Shown: one piece after another, positions 18,191-28,085 of the stretch
Numbering within the stretch: the first letter of the stretch is position 1
Layout: each line of letters begins with the position of its first letter
Source of the DNA: Kerstersia similis
GTDB lineage: Bacteria > Pseudomonadota > Gammaproteobacteria > Burkholderiales > Burkholderiaceae_B
DNA: 64,000 nt
Assembly (NCBI RefSeq): GCF_965139615.1
Contig: NZ_CBCSIQ010000016.1
Location: 1-64,000 of the forward strand
Direction of reading: 5' to 3'
Position numbers and translations under genes: made by a program
Notes under the pieces: generated by a model
Told to the model about the DNA's origin: nothing
Databases searched by the model: none
The model's input: only the letters and a program-made list of their open reading frames with translations

Positions 18191-19180
18191 CTTTATCTCC
18201 TTATTTTGATTGGCCACCGGGCCTGGCCTCGCCTGGGCAAGGCCTTGCTTGCCCCCGGCCCGTTGCCGCGCGATCCCACCGTTTTTTTTTCTAACAGATC
18301 GGTCTGTCCAGCAGGTTCGGTGGATTACACACACACCACAAGCGCAGGGCAATCGAAATCCTGCAACTGTTCACCTGATGAACATCCCACTGGGAATAAC
18401 CCTAGCTATTTCTCGTGGTAATGATGAAAAAAGTATTCATCAGATGAACATAAGCAGGCGCTTGCAAAGGCTTACGCTGAATCAAGACAAGACTGCCCGT
18501 GCCACCCCGCCCACTATTGTCAGGATGGCAACGCATGCTCCGGGCAGCCTGTTCCCTGCAATCGGGACAAAAACCCAAAAAAATATGTGCGCATGGAATC
18601 AAAAACTTTCCTATCTATTGCGCGTCATTGAAATCCAATTTTCGATCGTCCGCATTTTTCCGACATGGTCGGAAAATCATTAAAGCAGCGCTCACCAAAA
18701 AATAAACTAATTACTTCATAGTATTTTTTAGGCTTCATTTCGGCCACATAGAATTCTCTTCATTAGTTAACAAACCGAAATAAAAACCCAAAACAAAAAG
18801 CTGTCGCTCATGAAGCCCACTGAAATCCCGCTGCCTCCATACCTGTCCGTGAACCCATGCAGACACTGGGCAAATCGGATCTGAAACGCAGACTGGCCCC
18901 ATCCGGCCAGTCACAAAACCCTAACACCATTTCATATGACTGGAAATTATTTCCATACATTGAATGACGGCATAGAAGATCGTCACGCCAATTCAATCGG
19001 GAATCCTGCCGCCGCCCAACAACAAGGCCACGAATCATTCATTGCATTCCCTTCAGCATTGCAATTTTCATTATTTCCGACAATTTCAATCCGACCGCCC
19101 CGCCAGCTATTCAAACCGGCAATCAGACCCCTCGATTGCTTTGCAAGTGAGCGCCAACCACTACGGAACGTTTTTTTCCC
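18191..19180. other. AT-rich intergenic region between divergent TRAP and amidohydrolase genes
   Basis: Nearly 1 kb without a convincing gene. Besides the IclR-type sites it holds a perfect 9-bp inverted repeat with a 3-nt loop (TTTTCCGAC, 18656-18664, with GTCGGAAAA, 18668-18676), followed by the most AT-rich stretch of the chromosomal part (about 18680-18800). The repeat could be an operator or a terminator. Open frames here have no ribosome binding sites. The region may mark an old junction between two catabolic clusters. Confidence 0.5.
18368..18450 (-). promoter_or_regulatory. Two IclR/MhpR-type palindromic operators upstream of dctP
   Basis: Site 1 (18368-18384) is TGTTCACCTGATGAACA; site 2 (18434-18450) is TATTCATCAGATGAACA. 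They agree at 14 of 17 positions and lie 66 bp centre to centre. Both have the layout of the E. coli MhpR box GGTGCACCTGGTGCACA: same length, dyad arms and central CCTG in site 1. The spacing (about six helical turns) would allow binding on one face of the DNA. Which regulator binds is inference. Confidence 0.6.
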
Positions 19181-20095
19181 ATGCCACCCGCAATCACTGA
19201 CTTCCATGTGCATTACGTCGGCCCCAGATGGCATACCGGCGTCCTGAGATCACTGCCCCACTTACCCGACAGCGCTGCACGGATCACGGACATTGCCGAC
19301 GTCTTGGCACCGATCCAAGCCGGGCAGTTTCAGTCTCGTGTATTGAGCGCGCCAGTCTCCATGGTCTTCGGCACTGCAGCCGTCGATCCCGAAGAAATCA
19401 GGCTTATCAACGATCATCTGGCAAGCGTCGTGGCGCAGCACACGGAAGCGCTTATCGGCCTGGCCACAATAGACCTCTGGAATCCGGCCGCCACGCAGGA
19501 AATCCAGCGTGTCGCCGACCTCGGTTTTACGGGTGTCGTAGTGGACGCCGCCCAGATGAACACCGGGACGTTTGCGCATGATCCGCAAATCCTGCCGGCC
19601 TGGCGCGCGCTGCGCGATAGCCGGCTGACCGTCTTTTTCCACCCGGTCAGCTTGCCTGCAGTGACGGCCGCATTTGCCGGCACCTCCCGCGCGGGCGTGC
19701 TGCTGGCCCGCGGCGCCGTGGACGCAGGCAGCCTGCTGGCCCTGCTCGATGCGCCACAGTGGGACGAATTGCATGACCTGCAGCTTGTCGTGCCCGGCAT
19801 CGCTGCCAGCGCCTTATGGTTTGCACCGTTTTTCGACGGCCTGGACAGTACCCTGCTTGGGCCCAAAGGGCGTGGCATCCATCTAGACACCATGGGTTTC
19901 GACCCCGCCAACACGCGCTATCTGCTCGAACGGCTCGGCGCCGAGCGCCTGGTGTTCGGCTCCGACGCCCCCATCGTGGATAAACAGCCTGACGCAACAC
20001 GTCTGCTATCCCACCTGAACAGTGCCGGCCTGCACGGCGCCGCGCTTGCCGCCGTCGCTGGCGGCAATGCCGAACGCTTGCTGCGGCGGACTTGA
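19181..20095 (+). CDS. Amidohydrolase 2-family metal-dependent hydrolase (ACMSD-like)
   Basis: 304 residues, a TIM-barrel hydrolase. The metal-binding HxH occurs as DFHVH at residues 7-11, a FFHPVS His near 150 and the catalytic Asp in VFGSDAPI near 270. Family members hydrolyse or decarboxylate ring compounds (aminocarboxymuconate semialdehyde, resorcylate) or lactones. No clear ribosome binding site precedes the ATG, so the start is uncertain. It begins the rightward cluster and its stop is 10 nt before the first permease. Confidence 0.75.
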   Translation: MPPAITDFHVHYVGPRWHTGVLRSLPHLPDSAARITDIADVLAPIQAGQFQSRVLSAPVSMVFGTAAVDPEEIRLINDHLASVVAQHTEALIGLATIDLWNPAATQEIQRVADLGFTGVVVDAAQMNTGTFAHDPQILPAWRALRDSRLTVFFHPVSLPAVTAAFAGTSRAGVLLARGAVDAGSLLALLDAPQWDELHDLQLVVPGIAASALWFAPFFDGLDSTLLGPKGRGIHLDTMGFDPANTRYLLERLGAERLVFGSDAPIVDKQPDATRLLSHLNSAGLHGAALAAVAGGNAERLLRRT

Positions 20096-20105
20096 GGCCT
20101 ACATC

Positions 20106-21140
20106 ATGACGGATCTCACGGCCATACCTGCCATCGCCACGGCCCCGCCCACCGTAACGCCCCAAGCCACGCACCACAGGCCGGCCACGCCGCAGCGGCT
20201 GATGCGGCTGCTGGCCATTGCACGGCGCCTGGGCGCCGCACTATTCGTCATGCTCACTGCCGCCACCCTGGTTTTCTTCGGCATGAAGCTGGCACCGGGC
20301 GACATTCTGGACATCATCGCCGGGCAAGCCACCAGCGAACTGGCCCGTGCCGAAGTCGCCACTGCCTGGGGCCTGGACCGCCCCCTATGGGAACAGTATG
20401 GCAGCTATCTTTCACGCCTGCTGCAAGGTGATCTCGGACATTCCTACATCCTCGGACGCCCCGTGCTGGACGTCATTCTGGAACGTTCCTCCGCCACACT
20501 GGCCTTGGCCAGCCTGTCCATGCTGTTCGCCCTGGCATTGGCTTTCGGCATCATTATTCTGACCGGCACCGGCAAGCGTTGGGCTGCCGCCCTGTCCTCC
20601 GTGGTGGAACTGCTGCTGGTCTCAGCCCCCAGTTTCTGGCTCGGTATCCTGCTTATCTTTCTGGTCTCGTTCAAGCTCAACCTGTTGCCGATCGTGGGCC
20701 AGGACGCTTTCGCCATTCTGATTCTGCCGGCCCTGACCCTGGGCTTGCGCATCGGCGGCGAGCTCCTGCAAATCATGCGCAGTGAAATCAGCCGGGTGCA
20801 GCAACAACCGTTCGCCCTGTCCGCCAAGGCACGCGGCATTTCCGCCATCGGCTTTTCCTACCATCATGCCCTGCGCCATGCCGCGCTACCAGTGGTCACG
20901 GTAGCCGGTTGGATCGTCGGCAGCCTGCTGACCGGCACCTTCGTGGTTGAGCAGCTGTTCGGCCGTACCGGCCTGGGCACGCTGACCGTCAAAGCCGTGC
21001 TGTCGCGTGATACGCCTCTGGTCATGGGCATCGCGCTGGCCGCGGCAGCAGTCTATATCAGCATCAGCACCCTGGTGGATCTCTTGCAGGGGTTGCTCGA
21101 CCCTCGCCTGCGCCAGACAAGGTCTCCTGCAAGGAACTAG
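20106..21140 (+). CDS. ABC transporter permease, DppB/NikB-like
   Basis: 344 residues. After a Pro/Thr-rich N-terminal stretch come six membrane segments, with the N-terminal membrane helix and LAPGD motif typical of DppB-type permeases, and the EAA-like loop ALSAKARGISAIGFSYHHAL near 245. It pairs with the DppC-like permease 2 nt downstream. Imports small peptides, nickel chelates or other organic solutes; with the oxidoreductases downstream, an organosulfur or heterocyclic substrate is possible. Confidence 0.87.
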   Translation: MTDLTAIPAIATAPPTVTPQATHHRPATPQRLMRLLAIARRLGAALFVMLTAATLVFFGMKLAPGDILDIIAGQATSELARAEVATAWGLDRPLWEQYGSYLSRLLQGDLGHSYILGRPVLDVILERSSATLALASLSMLFALALAFGIIILTGTGKRWAAALSSVVELLLVSAPSFWLGILLIFLVSFKLNLLPIVGQDAFAILILPALTLGLRIGGELLQIMRSEISRVQQQPFALSAKARGISAIGFSYHHALRHAALPVVTVAGWIVGSLLTGTFVVEQLFGRTGLGTLTVKAVLSRDTPLVMGIALAAAAVYISISTLVDLLQGLLDPRLRQTRSPARN

Positions 21141-21142
21141 CC

Positions 21143-22018
21143 ATGCCGTCCGCCTCCCTTTCCCTGGCCGGCTCCGGCTGGGCCACCCTGCGTCGCCGCT
21201 CCCCCTTGGCGCTCCGGCATCTGGGCCTGGTGCTAGCCATCGCCTGGCTCGTGCTACTGGCTGTCATGGCGCTGGCGCCAAGCTGGGTCGCCACCCGTGA
21301 CCCGAACGCCAGCGACTTTATGGCCATGCTCGCTCCGCCCAGTCCGGAACATTTTTTCGGTACGGATGCGCTGGGACGCGACCTGTTCTCCCGCATTGTG
21401 TACGGCGCCCGCTACTCCATCAGCATCGGCCTGGGCGCCATGGGGGTCGCGTTGCTGCTGGCGCTGCCCTTGGGCATCGCAGGGGGTGTCGGCAATACGC
21501 TGGTCGATGGTTTTGTCATGCGTTTGACTGACATCCTGGGCGCATTCCCGGAAATGCTGCTGGCCATTCTGGTCATCGCGCTCATCGGCCCGGGCACCAG
21601 CAATCTGATCGTGGCACTGGGCATTGCCGCAACGCCGAAACTCATGCGTGTCATCCGCGCGCAGACCCGTACCGTCATGCTGTCCGGCTATGTCGAATAC
21701 GGCACATTGCTGGGGCAAGCCCGCCACAAAACCATTCTGCGCCATGTGCTGCCGAATGCCATCGGCACCTTGCCAGTGCTGGTCACCATCAGCCTGGGGT
21801 TTGCAGTGATCAGCACGGCTTCATTGAGCTTTCTCGGCCTGGGCCCGCAAGCGCCAACGCCGGAATGGGGCTTGATGCTCTCCGAATCCTTGAGCACGCT
21901 GCGCGTCGCCTGGTGGGCGGGCGTATTTCCGGGCGTCATGATCACGAGCCTGGTCATCGCACTGACCTTGCTGGCCAATGCCTTGCAGGCCTCCTACGAA
22001 AAAAGGCGCCCGGCATGA
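21143..22018 (+). CDS. ABC transporter permease, DppC/NikC-like
   Basis: 291 residues with six membrane segments. It has the DppC-type N-terminus, with HFFGTDALGRDLFSRIVYGA near 70-90, and the permease loop EYGTLLGQARHKTILRHVLP near 180. Two nt after dppB-like; stop overlaps the next ATG (ATGA). Functions as the second half of the channel. Confidence 0.88.
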   Translation: MPSASLSLAGSGWATLRRRSPLALRHLGLVLAIAWLVLLAVMALAPSWVATRDPNASDFMAMLAPPSPEHFFGTDALGRDLFSRIVYGARYSISIGLGAMGVALLLALPLGIAGGVGNTLVDGFVMRLTDILGAFPEMLLAILVIALIGPGTSNLIVALGIAATPKLMRVIRAQTRTVMLSGYVEYGTLLGQARHKTILRHVLPNAIGTLPVLVTISLGFAVISTASLSFLGLGPQAPTPEWGLMLSESLSTLRVAWWAGVFPGVMITSLVIALTLLANALQASYEKRRPA

Positions 22019-23757
22019 AGCTCCCCCTGCCCCCCGTGCTGCATGCCCCGGCCTTGCCCGTCCCGCCCGGCATCCGTCCGGCTGCCGCCACGCCCCTGGC
22101 CCAGGTGCGCAACCTTGCCATCGGCTTCAGGGATGAACAGGGCCAAGTGCGGCCCGTCGTCAAGGGCGTATCCTTCCAGGTTCATGCCGGTGAGGTTCTG
22201 GGCATCGTGGGCGAAAGCGGCTCCGGCAAGTCCCTCTCGGTACGATCGCTGGTCGGCCTGAACCCGACAGGCACGGCCGTTCAGGCCGATGCCCTGGAAC
22301 TGGATGGCCAGGATCTGCGCTTTCTGGCGGAAAAACAATGGCGCCGGTTGCGCGGCCGCCGTGTCGGACTCGTCTTGCAGGATGCACTGGTATCGCTGGA
22401 TCCGCTGCGCAGCATCGGCGACGAAGTGCGCGAAGCGCTGACCGCCCATACCCGCCTGGATGCGCGCACGGCCAAAGAAAAAGTCCTGGCCTTGCTGCGC
22501 GCCGTCGGCATCGCGGATGCAGAGCTGCGGGCCCGGCAATATTCCCATGAGCTCTCCGGCGGCTTGCGCCAGCGCGCGCTGATCGCCAGCGCCATCGCCG
22601 CAGACCCTGCGCTGATCATCGCCGACGAACCCACCACTGCGCTGGACGCAGCGGTGCAATTGCAGATACTTGATCTGCTGCGCGCCAGGGTCGATGCAGG
22701 TGCCGGGCTGATCATCATCAGTCATGACATGGGCGTGATCCAACGCATTGCCGATCGCGTCGTGGTCATGCGTCATGGCGAAATCGTCGAATCCGGGCCG
22801 ACCCGCCAGGTGCTGTCGGCCCCGCAACACCCCTATACCCGGCAATTGCTGCGTGCCATTCCGTCCGGCGACTCGCGCGGCTATCGTCTGACGCTCACCG
22901 CAAGCGCCAAGCACACGGGGGATGCCGATCTCCCCGTGCCCTTGCCCGCTCGTCAACATCGCAGCCACGGCGATATCGTGCTTTCCGTCAAGCATGTCTG
23001 GAAAAGCTATCGCCAGGGAGACGGCAGCACGCGCCAGGTAGCCCGTGACATCACTTTCGATATCCATGCCGGTGAAACCGTAGGGCTGGTGGGCGAATCC
23101 GGCTCAGGAAAAAGTACGGTCGGCCGCATCATCATGGGTATCTTGCCCCCAGACCAGGGCGAGGTCCTGCTGGACGGACAACCATGGAGCACGCTGCCTG
23201 AAAAGCAACGCCGTTCACGGCGCACCACGCTGCAGACCATCACCCAGGACACGCTGGGTGTCTTTGACCCGCGTTACACCGTGGCCCAAAGCCTGCAGGA
23301 AACCCTGGTGGAAAGCCGCCGCCTGGACAAACACGCCGTTCATGCAGAAATCAGCCGCCTGCTTGATGCCGTCGGGCTGAGTGCCCGCAAACTCGATCAG
23401 CCCTTGCGCAACCTCTCCGGTGGCGAGCGGCAACGCGTGGCCATCGCGCGCGCCCTGGCCACCCGGCCACGCCTGATTGTCTGCGATGAGCCGGTCTCCG
23501 CACTGGATATTTCCGTCCAGGCCCAGGTGCTGGATCTGCTCTGGGACCTTCAAGCTGAATTCGGTCTGGCCTACCTGTTCATCTCCCACGACCTGGGCGT
23601 CGTGCACCACCTCAGCGATCACGTCCTAGTCATGCGCCACGGCCAGATCCTCGAACGCGGCAGCGCCGATGACATTTTCCACCATCCCCGCCACCCCTAC
23701 GTCATCGACCTCGTCAATGCAGTGCCCAGGCATCCGCTGACCCGTGTCGCGGCCTGA
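22015..23757 (+). CDS. ABC transporter fused ATP-binding protein (DppD-DppF type)
   Basis: 580 residues with two complete nucleotide-binding domains. First: Walker A GESGSGKSLS near 65, signature LSGGLRQR, Walker B IIADEPTTALD. Second: Walker A GESGSGKSTVG near 360, signature LSGGERQR, Walker B IVCDEPVSALD. Each is followed by the oligopeptide-type C-terminal part (HPYTRQLL and HPYVIDLV). Equivalent to DppD and DppF joined, as in GsiA. Translationally coupled to the permease. Confidence 0.9.
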   Translation: MKLPLPPVLHAPALPVPPGIRPAAATPLAQVRNLAIGFRDEQGQVRPVVKGVSFQVHAGEVLGIVGESGSGKSLSVRSLVGLNPTGTAVQADALELDGQDLRFLAEKQWRRLRGRRVGLVLQDALVSLDPLRSIGDEVREALTAHTRLDARTAKEKVLALLRAVGIADAELRARQYSHELSGGLRQRALIASAIAADPALIIADEPTTALDAAVQLQILDLLRARVDAGAGLIIISHDMGVIQRIADRVVVMRHGEIVESGPTRQVLSAPQHPYTRQLLRAIPSGDSRGYRLTLTASAKHTGDADLPVPLPARQHRSHGDIVLSVKHVWKSYRQGDGSTRQVARDITFDIHAGETVGLVGESGSGKSTVGRIIMGILPPDQGEVLLDGQPWSTLPEKQRRSRRTTLQTITQDTLGVFDPRYTVAQSLQETLVESRRLDKHAVHAEISRLLDAVGLSARKLDQPLRNLSGGERQRVAIARALATRPRLIVCDEPVSALDISVQAQVLDLLWDLQAEFGLAYLFISHDLGVVHHLSDHVLVMRHGQILERGSADDIFHHPRHPYVIDLVNAVPRHPLTRVAA

Positions 23758-23795
23758 CTCCCCATTTCATCTCCTGAACCGTACCGAGCCACTCC

Positions 23796-25424
23796 ATGAA
23801 ACACAAGCTGCTCTCCCTGGCACTGGGTGCCCTTCTCTCCCTCTCTACGCTGGCGCCCGCGCACGCTCAGGACAAACGGGTGGAGCCCGGCGCCAAACAT
23901 GGCGGTACGCTACGCGTCGCCTTTGATCGCTGGCCACAGGCCGGCCTGCTGTCACATAACAACAGCTGGATTCCGCTGTTCCAGAACCAGTTCGAATCCC
24001 TAGTCAAAGCCGATGACGCAGGCAACTACCATCCCTGGCTGGCCAAATCCTGGGAAATTTCACCTGATGGCCTCGTCTATACCTTCACCTTGCGCGAGGA
24101 CGTCGTTTTTCAGGACGGCGACAAATTCAATGCCCAGGCCGTCAAAACCACCTTCGACAAACTGCTGAGCAACACCTTCACGCTAACGCCCCCCAAACGC
24201 AACTGGGCCGAATTCCTGGATAGCGTGGATGTGATCGACGACTACACCATCCGCTTCGGGTTCAATCAACCGGACGCCATTTTCCTATCCAGCCTGGCAT
24301 CGAACGCCACCGGCATTGCCTCTCCCAGCTCCATCAGCAAGGCCGAAGCCAAACAAGGTGGCGTACTGCTCAAAGGCACAGGCCCCTTCGAACTAGTGGA
24401 AGTCGTGCCGGATCAGAAGTTCGTTTTCAAACGTTTTGACCGCTATCAATGGGCTCCGCCCACCGCCAGACACGATGGGCCGGCATATCTGGATCAAATC
24501 GTCTTCAACTGGGTGCCGGACCCTGCCGTGCGCACAGGCCTGCTGACCTCAGGCCAGGTGGATTTCATCACGACCCTGGGGCCGGATGATGTCCCGCTGG
24601 TCAAGGACAATCCGGCCTACGTTTATATCGAACGCACCGGCAATATCGTGCCCTGGACCTGGTTCTTCAATACTGACGGCTTCGGCACCTCCGACATTCG
24701 CGTGCGCGAAGCCATCATCGAAGCACTGGATCTGGAAACCCTGGTCAAAGCCATCTACCGTGGCAACGGCGCACATGCCTGGTCGCAAATCGCCCCCGAC
24801 TCGGCGTTCTACGATCCCAGCTATGCAGGCAGCTACGGCAACCATCCCGACCGTGCCAACCAACTGCTGGATCAAGCCGGCTGGACGGGCCGCAACGCTG
24901 CCGGCGTGCGCACCAATGCCCAGGGCCAGGCCCTGGAGCTCAAATTGCTAAACCGCGGCTTTACCGGCCGCCAGAAACTGTTTACTGAAGCGGCTCAACA
25001 ACTGCTGCTGCAAAAAGCCGGCATCCAACTGGTCATTGAAAACGCGGACGAGGCACAGGGTTTCATCCACCGCGACAAAGGGGATTACTCGATCTTCCAC
25101 GTGACGGTGGCCGGCTTCGATGTTGGCGCAGCACTCAACCTGCTGTGGCCCACCAAAGGCATCATCAACTTCAGCCGTCTCTCCGACCCCAAAGTCGATG
25201 CGCTGAACCGCCAGCAGCGCCACACCCTGGACCCCGCACAACGCACCGAGCTGATTCGCCAATTGGCGGACTACACGCAAAAGGATCTGAAGCTGGCGCT
25301 GCCCATTGTCGAGGAATTCCAGAACATTGCAGCCACGAGCGCTGTCAGGAACGCCGACACCACCTTCGCCCCGTTGCGCAGCTATCCCGGCCCCATTGCC
25401 TATGACGTCTGGCTAGACCGTTAA
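23796..25424 (+). CDS. ABC transporter substrate-binding protein, family 5 (DppA/NikA-like)
   Basis: 542 residues, signal peptide ending near AHAQ (about 26). Family 5 features are FESLVKADDAGNYHPWLAKS near 65 and the VYTFTLREDVVFQDG strand near 90. Members bind peptides, opines, nickel or glutathione. It lies 38 nt after the ATPase and just before three oxidoreductase genes; substrate unknown. Confidence 0.88.
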   Translation: MKHKLLSLALGALLSLSTLAPAHAQDKRVEPGAKHGGTLRVAFDRWPQAGLLSHNNSWIPLFQNQFESLVKADDAGNYHPWLAKSWEISPDGLVYTFTLREDVVFQDGDKFNAQAVKTTFDKLLSNTFTLTPPKRNWAEFLDSVDVIDDYTIRFGFNQPDAIFLSSLASNATGIASPSSISKAEAKQGGVLLKGTGPFELVEVVPDQKFVFKRFDRYQWAPPTARHDGPAYLDQIVFNWVPDPAVRTGLLTSGQVDFITTLGPDDVPLVKDNPAYVYIERTGNIVPWTWFFNTDGFGTSDIRVREAIIEALDLETLVKAIYRGNGAHAWSQIAPDSAFYDPSYAGSYGNHPDRANQLLDQAGWTGRNAAGVRTNAQGQALELKLLNRGFTGRQKLFTEAAQQLLLQKAGIQLVIENADEAQGFIHRDKGDYSIFHVTVAGFDVGAALNLLWPTKGIINFSRLSDPKVDALNRQQRHTLDPAQRTELIRQLADYTQKDLKLALPIVEEFQNIAATSAVRNADTTFAPLRSYPGPIAYDVWLDR

Positions 25425-25483
25425 AGGCCATGACACCGCCCCGGCTTTCCACCGTTGCCTTTCCGTCCCCAGGAACCTGCCCC

Positions 25484-26740
25484 ATGTCAGAGCCAGAATT
25501 GGCCAGTCCGAGTATCGCTACCCACGCGCCGGCACCGCTTTCACTGATCCACAACGCGCAATTCATTGAACAGCCCGGATTGCAGCACTGGCTCACCCGG
25601 CTGCGTGAGGGCGCGGTCGCACGCGAACAGCAGCGCACCTTGCTGTTCGACGAACTGCGCACCTTTGCGCAATGGGGGCTGGGAACCCTGCGCCTGCCTG
25701 CAGAGCTGGGGGGCCCAGGCTGGACGGTTCCGCAACTGCTGGATTTTGTGCGCCTCATTGCGGCGCACGACCCTAACGCCGCCCATGCCCTGCGCAACCA
25801 CTTTCTGTTCGTTGAAATCATCCTGAGTTTGCCGCCGGGCGCGCTGCGCCAGCGATGGCTCTTGCACATTGCCGACGGTGCCCTGCTGGGTGATGCCAAC
25901 AGCGAACGTACCGGCCCGATCTCGAAGGGCGGTGCCAGCCTGCTGCACAAAATCGCTGGCGGCTGGCGCCTGAACGGGCGCAAGTTCTACAGCACTGGCT
26001 GCATCTATGCCGACTGGCTGTTCGTCACTGCATACGATACGGCGGGCCACCAGCACTGGGTCATGGTGCCGGCCCAAGCGCCAGGCGTAGAGCTGATCGA
26101 CGACTGGGATGGCTTCGGTCAACGCCTGACGGGCAGCGGCACCACTGTTTTCACGGATGTCTTTATTCCTGACGCCGATATCCTGGTGGAAGATATGGCC
26201 CGCCCTGGCGCCGTGCCCAAACAAGGCGCCTTTGCCCAGCTTTACCTGACAACGGCGGTCGCTGGCGTGATTGACGGCATTTTGCACGATGCGACCCGGC
26301 TCCTGCAGGAACGCCCGCGCAACTTCCCCCACGGCACGACCGATAGCGCACGCCAGGATCCTTTGCTGCTGGAAGGCATCGGCTATCTCTCCACCTGGTC
26401 ATTTGCCGCCAGCGCCGCCATTCGGACTGCCGCCCAGACCATCGACACCCTGCAGGCAGCCCGCAGCGCCCGGCTCACCGAGGCCGAGACCGCGCAAGCA
26501 GCGCAGGCGGCCTCCTTGGCCGCGGCCCAGGCCAAGCTGCTCGTGGACGACCTCGCCACGCGTGCTGCGACACGGCTCTTCGATCTCGCAGGCGCCTCAG
26601 CCACCAGCACCACTTTGGCGCTGGACCGCCACTGGCGCAACGCCCGCACCATTGCCAGCCACAACCCGCCCGCCTTCAAAGCCAGGGCCATCGGCGATCT
26701 GCATGTCAACGATGCGCCGCTGCCCCGCTTTTTCTTCTAG
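25484..26740 (+). CDS. Acyl-CoA dehydrogenase-like flavin monooxygenase (SfnB/DszC-like)
   Basis: 418 residues from the ATG that follows CCAGGAACC; an in-frame ATG 54 nt earlier is possible. The acyl-CoA dehydrogenase fold is recognised from LPAELGGPGWT near 65-75, LRNHFLFVE, GWRLNGRKFYSTGC near 165 and a C-terminal RHWRNARTIASHNP, like DszC and SfnB, which oxidise sulfur or nitrogen compounds with reduced flavin supplied by a separate reductase. No reductase gene is seen nearby. It precedes an LLM monooxygenase and a FAD monooxygenase, supporting an oxygenation role rather than beta-oxidation. Confidence 0.78.
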   Translation: MSEPELASPSIATHAPAPLSLIHNAQFIEQPGLQHWLTRLREGAVAREQQRTLLFDELRTFAQWGLGTLRLPAELGGPGWTVPQLLDFVRLIAAHDPNAAHALRNHFLFVEIILSLPPGALRQRWLLHIADGALLGDANSERTGPISKGGASLLHKIAGGWRLNGRKFYSTGCIYADWLFVTAYDTAGHQHWVMVPAQAPGVELIDDWDGFGQRLTGSGTTVFTDVFIPDADILVEDMARPGAVPKQGAFAQLYLTTAVAGVIDGILHDATRLLQERPRNFPHGTTDSARQDPLLLEGIGYLSTWSFAASAAIRTAAQTIDTLQAARSARLTEAETAQAAQAASLAAAQAKLLVDDLATRAATRLFDLAGASATSTTLALDRHWRNARTIASHNPPAFKARAIGDLHVNDAPLPRFFF

Positions 26741-26771
26741 GCATATCCATTCCTTCCCAGAAAAAATTCCC

Positions 26772-28085
26772 ATGTCGCAAGCCTCACATGTCATCCTCAA
26801 CCTAAACCCGATTCCTGGCGGCATCTACGCCAGCGGCTGGCGTACGGGCTACCGGGATCCGGCCAGTTTCATCACCGTCGAACATTACGTCGAACTGGCA
26901 AAAATTGCCGAGCGCGGCCACCTCGACGCACTCTTTCTGGCCGACACGGCCTCCTGGTCGCCCGTTGCCGGATCCCGGACTTTCCGCCCGTTGGACCCAA
27001 CCGTCAGCCTGCCCTACATTGCGGCACACACCTCGCATCTGGGCCTGATCGCCACCGTATCGACCACCTACAACACGCCCTATAACCTGGCGCGCCGGCT
27101 GCTCAGCCTGGATCATGTCAGTGGTGGCCGGGCCGCCTGGAACGTCGTGGTGACCGCTGGCGACGAGCAGGCCCGCAATAGCTCGCTGCCTGCCGCGCCG
27201 CCCAAGCAGGAGCGCTATGCCCGTGCCCGGGAGTTCGTGGAAATCGTGCGCCAGCTCTGGCACAGCTGGGAGGATGGCGCCATCGTGGCCGACGCCGAAT
27301 CCGGCGTATATATCGACGCAACCAAAGTACGCCCCATCCATTACCAGGGCGACCACTTCCAGGTGGCCGGGCCCTTGATTGTGCCGCCCAGCCCGCAGCA
27401 CCATCCCGTCATCATCCAGGCCGGCGGCTCGGAAGGCGGCACCGACCTGGCTGGCCGCTACGCCAATGCGGTCTATTCCACCCAACCCACGCAGGACGGC
27501 GCTCGCGCTTATCGGGAGGAACTCCGCCGGCGTGCCGCCCACCATGGGCGCTCTCCCGATACCATCAAGCTTCTGCCCGGATTGGTCACTATCATCGGCT
27601 CCACGGAAGAAGAAGCCCAGCGCCGCGCACGGGATCTCTTGGAGCGCATTCCGGTCAGCCCTGGCCTTGCCCGCCTGTCCACCTTTGTCGAACTTCCCCC
27701 GGAAGTGCTCGCTACCGGCCTGGATGAGCCCTTGCCCTGGCACCAGATCCCTGCCGAAGCCCTGAACGGCGTCGGGCACTCTGCCACGGTGCTGCGCACC
27801 GCCAAGGAAAACCACTACACCGTGCGGGATATCCTGCATGAAATCAACTCCGTGCGGGAACACGCCACCATCACCGGCACACCGGAACAAGTGGCGGACA
27901 AAATAGAAACCTGGTTCCGTTCCGGCGCTGTCGATGGTTTCAATATCATGCCTGCCGAGCTGCCCCTGGGCGCCGAACAGTTCGTGGACCATGTCGTGCC
28001 GCTGCTGCAACAGCGCGGCCTGTTCCGCACGGAATACACGACAAAAACACTGCGCGGGCACTACGGACTGAGCCATCATGACTGA
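26772..28085 (+). CDS. LLM-class flavin-dependent monooxygenase (NtaA/SnaA/DszA family)
   Basis: 437 residues. Bacterial-luciferase fold of the NtaA/DszA group, with LDALFLADT near 50, the FMN-site region LGLIATVSTTYNTPYNLAR near 80-100 and SGGRAAWNVVT near 115. These enzymes use FMNH2 to cleave nitrilotriacetate, dibenzothiophene sulfone or related compounds. Its stop overlaps the start of the FAD monooxygenase by eight bases. With the DszC-like protein it could form a two-step oxidation system for a sulfur or nitrogen compound. Confidence 0.85.
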   Translation: MSQASHVILNLNPIPGGIYASGWRTGYRDPASFITVEHYVELAKIAERGHLDALFLADTASWSPVAGSRTFRPLDPTVSLPYIAAHTSHLGLIATVSTTYNTPYNLARRLLSLDHVSGGRAAWNVVVTAGDEQARNSSLPAAPPKQERYARAREFVEIVRQLWHSWEDGAIVADAESGVYIDATKVRPIHYQGDHFQVAGPLIVPPSPQHHPVIIQAGGSEGGTDLAGRYANAVYSTQPTQDGARAYREELRRRAAHHGRSPDTIKLLPGLVTIIGSTEEEAQRRARDLLERIPVSPGLARLSTFVELPPEVLATGLDEPLPWHQIPAEALNGVGHSATVLRTAKENHYTVRDILHEINSVREHATITGTPEQVADKIETWFRSGAVDGFNIMPAELPLGAEQFVDHVVPLLQQRGLFRTEYTTKTLRGHYGLSHHD

